Assembly: GCA_963922775.1 (NCBI GenBank)
Contig: CAWUJG010000001.1
Coordinates: 114,435-178,434 of the forward strand
Direction: 5' to 3'
Length of the DNA: 64,000 bases
Origin: JAHDDH01 sp963922775
Lineage (GTDB): Bacteria > Bacteroidota > Bacteroidia > Cytophagales > Amoebophilaceae
The position numbers were made by a program, and so were the translations under genes. The notes beneath the pieces are model-generated. The model was not told the DNA's origin. It did no database searches and saw nothing but the letters and a program-made list of their open reading frames with translations. Every line of letters starts with the position of its first letter. Positions within the stretch are counted from its first letter, which is position 1. Of the stretch, positions 63,232-64,000 are shown piece after piece.

Positions 63232-63978
63232 ATGATATTTTCAAAAACAAAAACTTATTTTTTTACATGCATCAGCTACTTTATCTGCTTTGCAACGTTT
63301 GGCCAGGATTTAAATCACAATAAAATTAAAAAAGATTTTTTAACCTTGTTTAATGATAAAGGCAATGGGAAACTCACGGAGTATATGTATTATGCAGATG
63401 AAGGTAATAACTATTATTCAAAATTTATTCAATCGCATAAAGCGTATTATCTCTATGATGAAGAAATTGAAATTATAAGACAAAACAAGCACATTTTATC
63501 AAAATATCTAAAAAATAATCCAAATATCATTGATATTGGACCTGGTACAAATACGGCATTAGAAAAAAAGACCCTGCCTATTTTAAAAGCGCTCAAGAAT
63601 TTTCAATCTTATTTAGCCTTTGATATTCATGCAGAATATGCATGCAATGCAGCTAAAATGGTTCATCAAAACTTTCCTGATGTATTGTGTCAGGGAATGA
63701 TTGCTTCTTTTACTCAACAAAATCATATGGATTTTCTTAAAAAAAGAAAATTGAAAAATAAATGTATATTTTTTCTAGGCAGTACTATTGGTGGTTGTAA
63801 CGAAAAATTAAGAAATAGAATTTTACAAAATTTGAGTGATATTTTACTACCTGGAGATTATATGCTGCTTACTTTAGATTGTAATCAAAATGAAAAATCT
63901 TTGCTAAAAGCTTACCAAAATCATTATAATAACCTTTTATGTTTAAATATTATTAAATTTTTTAAAGACTATTATTAA
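63232..63978 (+). CDS. EgtD-like (Methyltransf_33) methyltransferase with signal peptide, C-terminus missing
   Basis: A 248-residue protein. Residues 1-25 form a Sec signal peptide (TYFFTCISYFICFATFGQ). The rest aligns with histidine N-alpha-methyltransferase EgtD: YYADEGNNYYSKFIQ and YYLYDEEIEII match the N-terminal domain, IIDIGPGTNTAL (Asp101, Gly103, Gly105) the SAM loop, and FFLGSTIGG (183-188) and PGDYMLLTLD the core. EgtD normally has Asn after GSTIG; here it is Gly, so the substrate may differ. The C-terminal 70-80 residues of EgtD are absent: the frame stops at 63976. The next codons in frame (LKELDLK) look like continuation, so the stop may be a recent nonsense mutation. Signal peptides are not expected on this SAM-dependent enzyme. 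Confidence 0.7.
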   Translation: MIFSKTKTYFFTCISYFICFATFGQDLNHNKIKKDFLTLFNDKGNGKLTEYMYYADEGNNYYSKFIQSHKAYYLYDEEIEIIRQNKHILSKYLKNNPNIIDIGPGTNTALEKKTLPILKALKNFQSYLAFDIHAEYACNAAKMVHQNFPDVLCQGMIASFTQQNHMDFLKKRKLKNKCIFFLGSTIGGCNEKLRNRILQNLSDILLPGDYMLLTLDCNQNEKSLLKAYQNHYNNLLCLNIIKFFKDYY

Positions 63979-64000
63979 TTAAAAGAATTAGATTTAAAAA

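Overview
The window is very AT-rich, tightly packed bacterial DNA from a member of the Bacteroidota. The evidence is a fused MurF-alanine racemase, a GldH-like protein, a GH3-family protein, the Mpl-like gene followed by a DnaQ-type exonuclease, the gene order rpsL-rpsG-fusA-rpsJ, a promoter of the Bacteroidota type (TTG, 19 bases, TAnnTTTG) and no obvious Shine-Dalgarno sequences. Rpn/PD-(D/E)XK transposase-like genes, a lipoprotein with OTU deubiquitinase motifs, decaying genes and long homopolymer runs point to a host-associated, probably intracellular lineage of the Amoebophilus/Cardinium type. That placement is inference from gene content only.

Layout. 1-10 kb: truncated NhaC antiporter, initiator tRNA with its promoter, GH3 protein, tRNA hydroxylase TrhO, an Rpn-type nuclease, HslV, polyphosphate kinase, an AsmA-like protein and LipB. 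10-14.6 kb: S12-S7-EF-G-S10 followed directly by pyruvate dehydrogenase E1 beta. 14.6-24.7 kb: a frameshifted AAA/DUF4143 ATPase, thiaminase II, PrmC, LepA, a subtilisin-like lipoprotein, an acyl-CoA dehydrogenase, an O-methyltransferase, a lytic transglycosylase and a metallo-beta-lactamase-fold hydrolase. 24.7-40.6 kb: a porin-like protein, Rho, AroB, IleS, RsgA, RibE, Ffh, FtsW, GatB, DNA polymerase III delta-prime, a second outer-membrane protein and S20. 40.7-51.4 kb: RadC, LpxB, MenD, an Rpn remnant, an MsbA-like ABC transporter, a degenerate Mur-ligase-like protein, an exonuclease, MurF-Alr and a lone NuoK. 51.6-57.2 kb: RecA, GatC, a flippase-like protein, a HAD phosphatase, GatA and RsmG. 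57.3-64 kb: two tandem paralogous lipoproteins, CdsA, GldH-like, ThrS, the OTU-motif lipoprotein and an EgtD-like methyltransferase that carries a signal peptide.

How the genes fit together. Most are housekeeping genes: translation, replication and repair, and envelope synthesis (LpxB, MurF-Alr, FtsW, CdsA, MsbA-like). GatA, GatB and GatC are all present but at three separate places, so the cell probably makes Gln- and/or Asn-tRNA by transamidation. Several enzymes are the only member of their pathway in this window (AroB, MenD, NuoK, RibE). The accessory content is concentrated at the right end, where exported proteins that could act on a eukaryotic host alternate with core genes.

The most notable observations are: (1) a lipoprotein whose OTU motifs occur in permuted order, with the His block before the Asp/Cys block; (2) an EgtD-family methyltransferase with an N-terminal signal peptide, lacking the C-terminal part of the family; (3) a Mur-ligase-like protein that has lost its ATP-binding loop and C-terminal domain but keeps its place next to intact cell-wall genes; (4) an ATPase gene interrupted at two poly-A runs. 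All homology statements come from reading motifs by eye; no database search was run.
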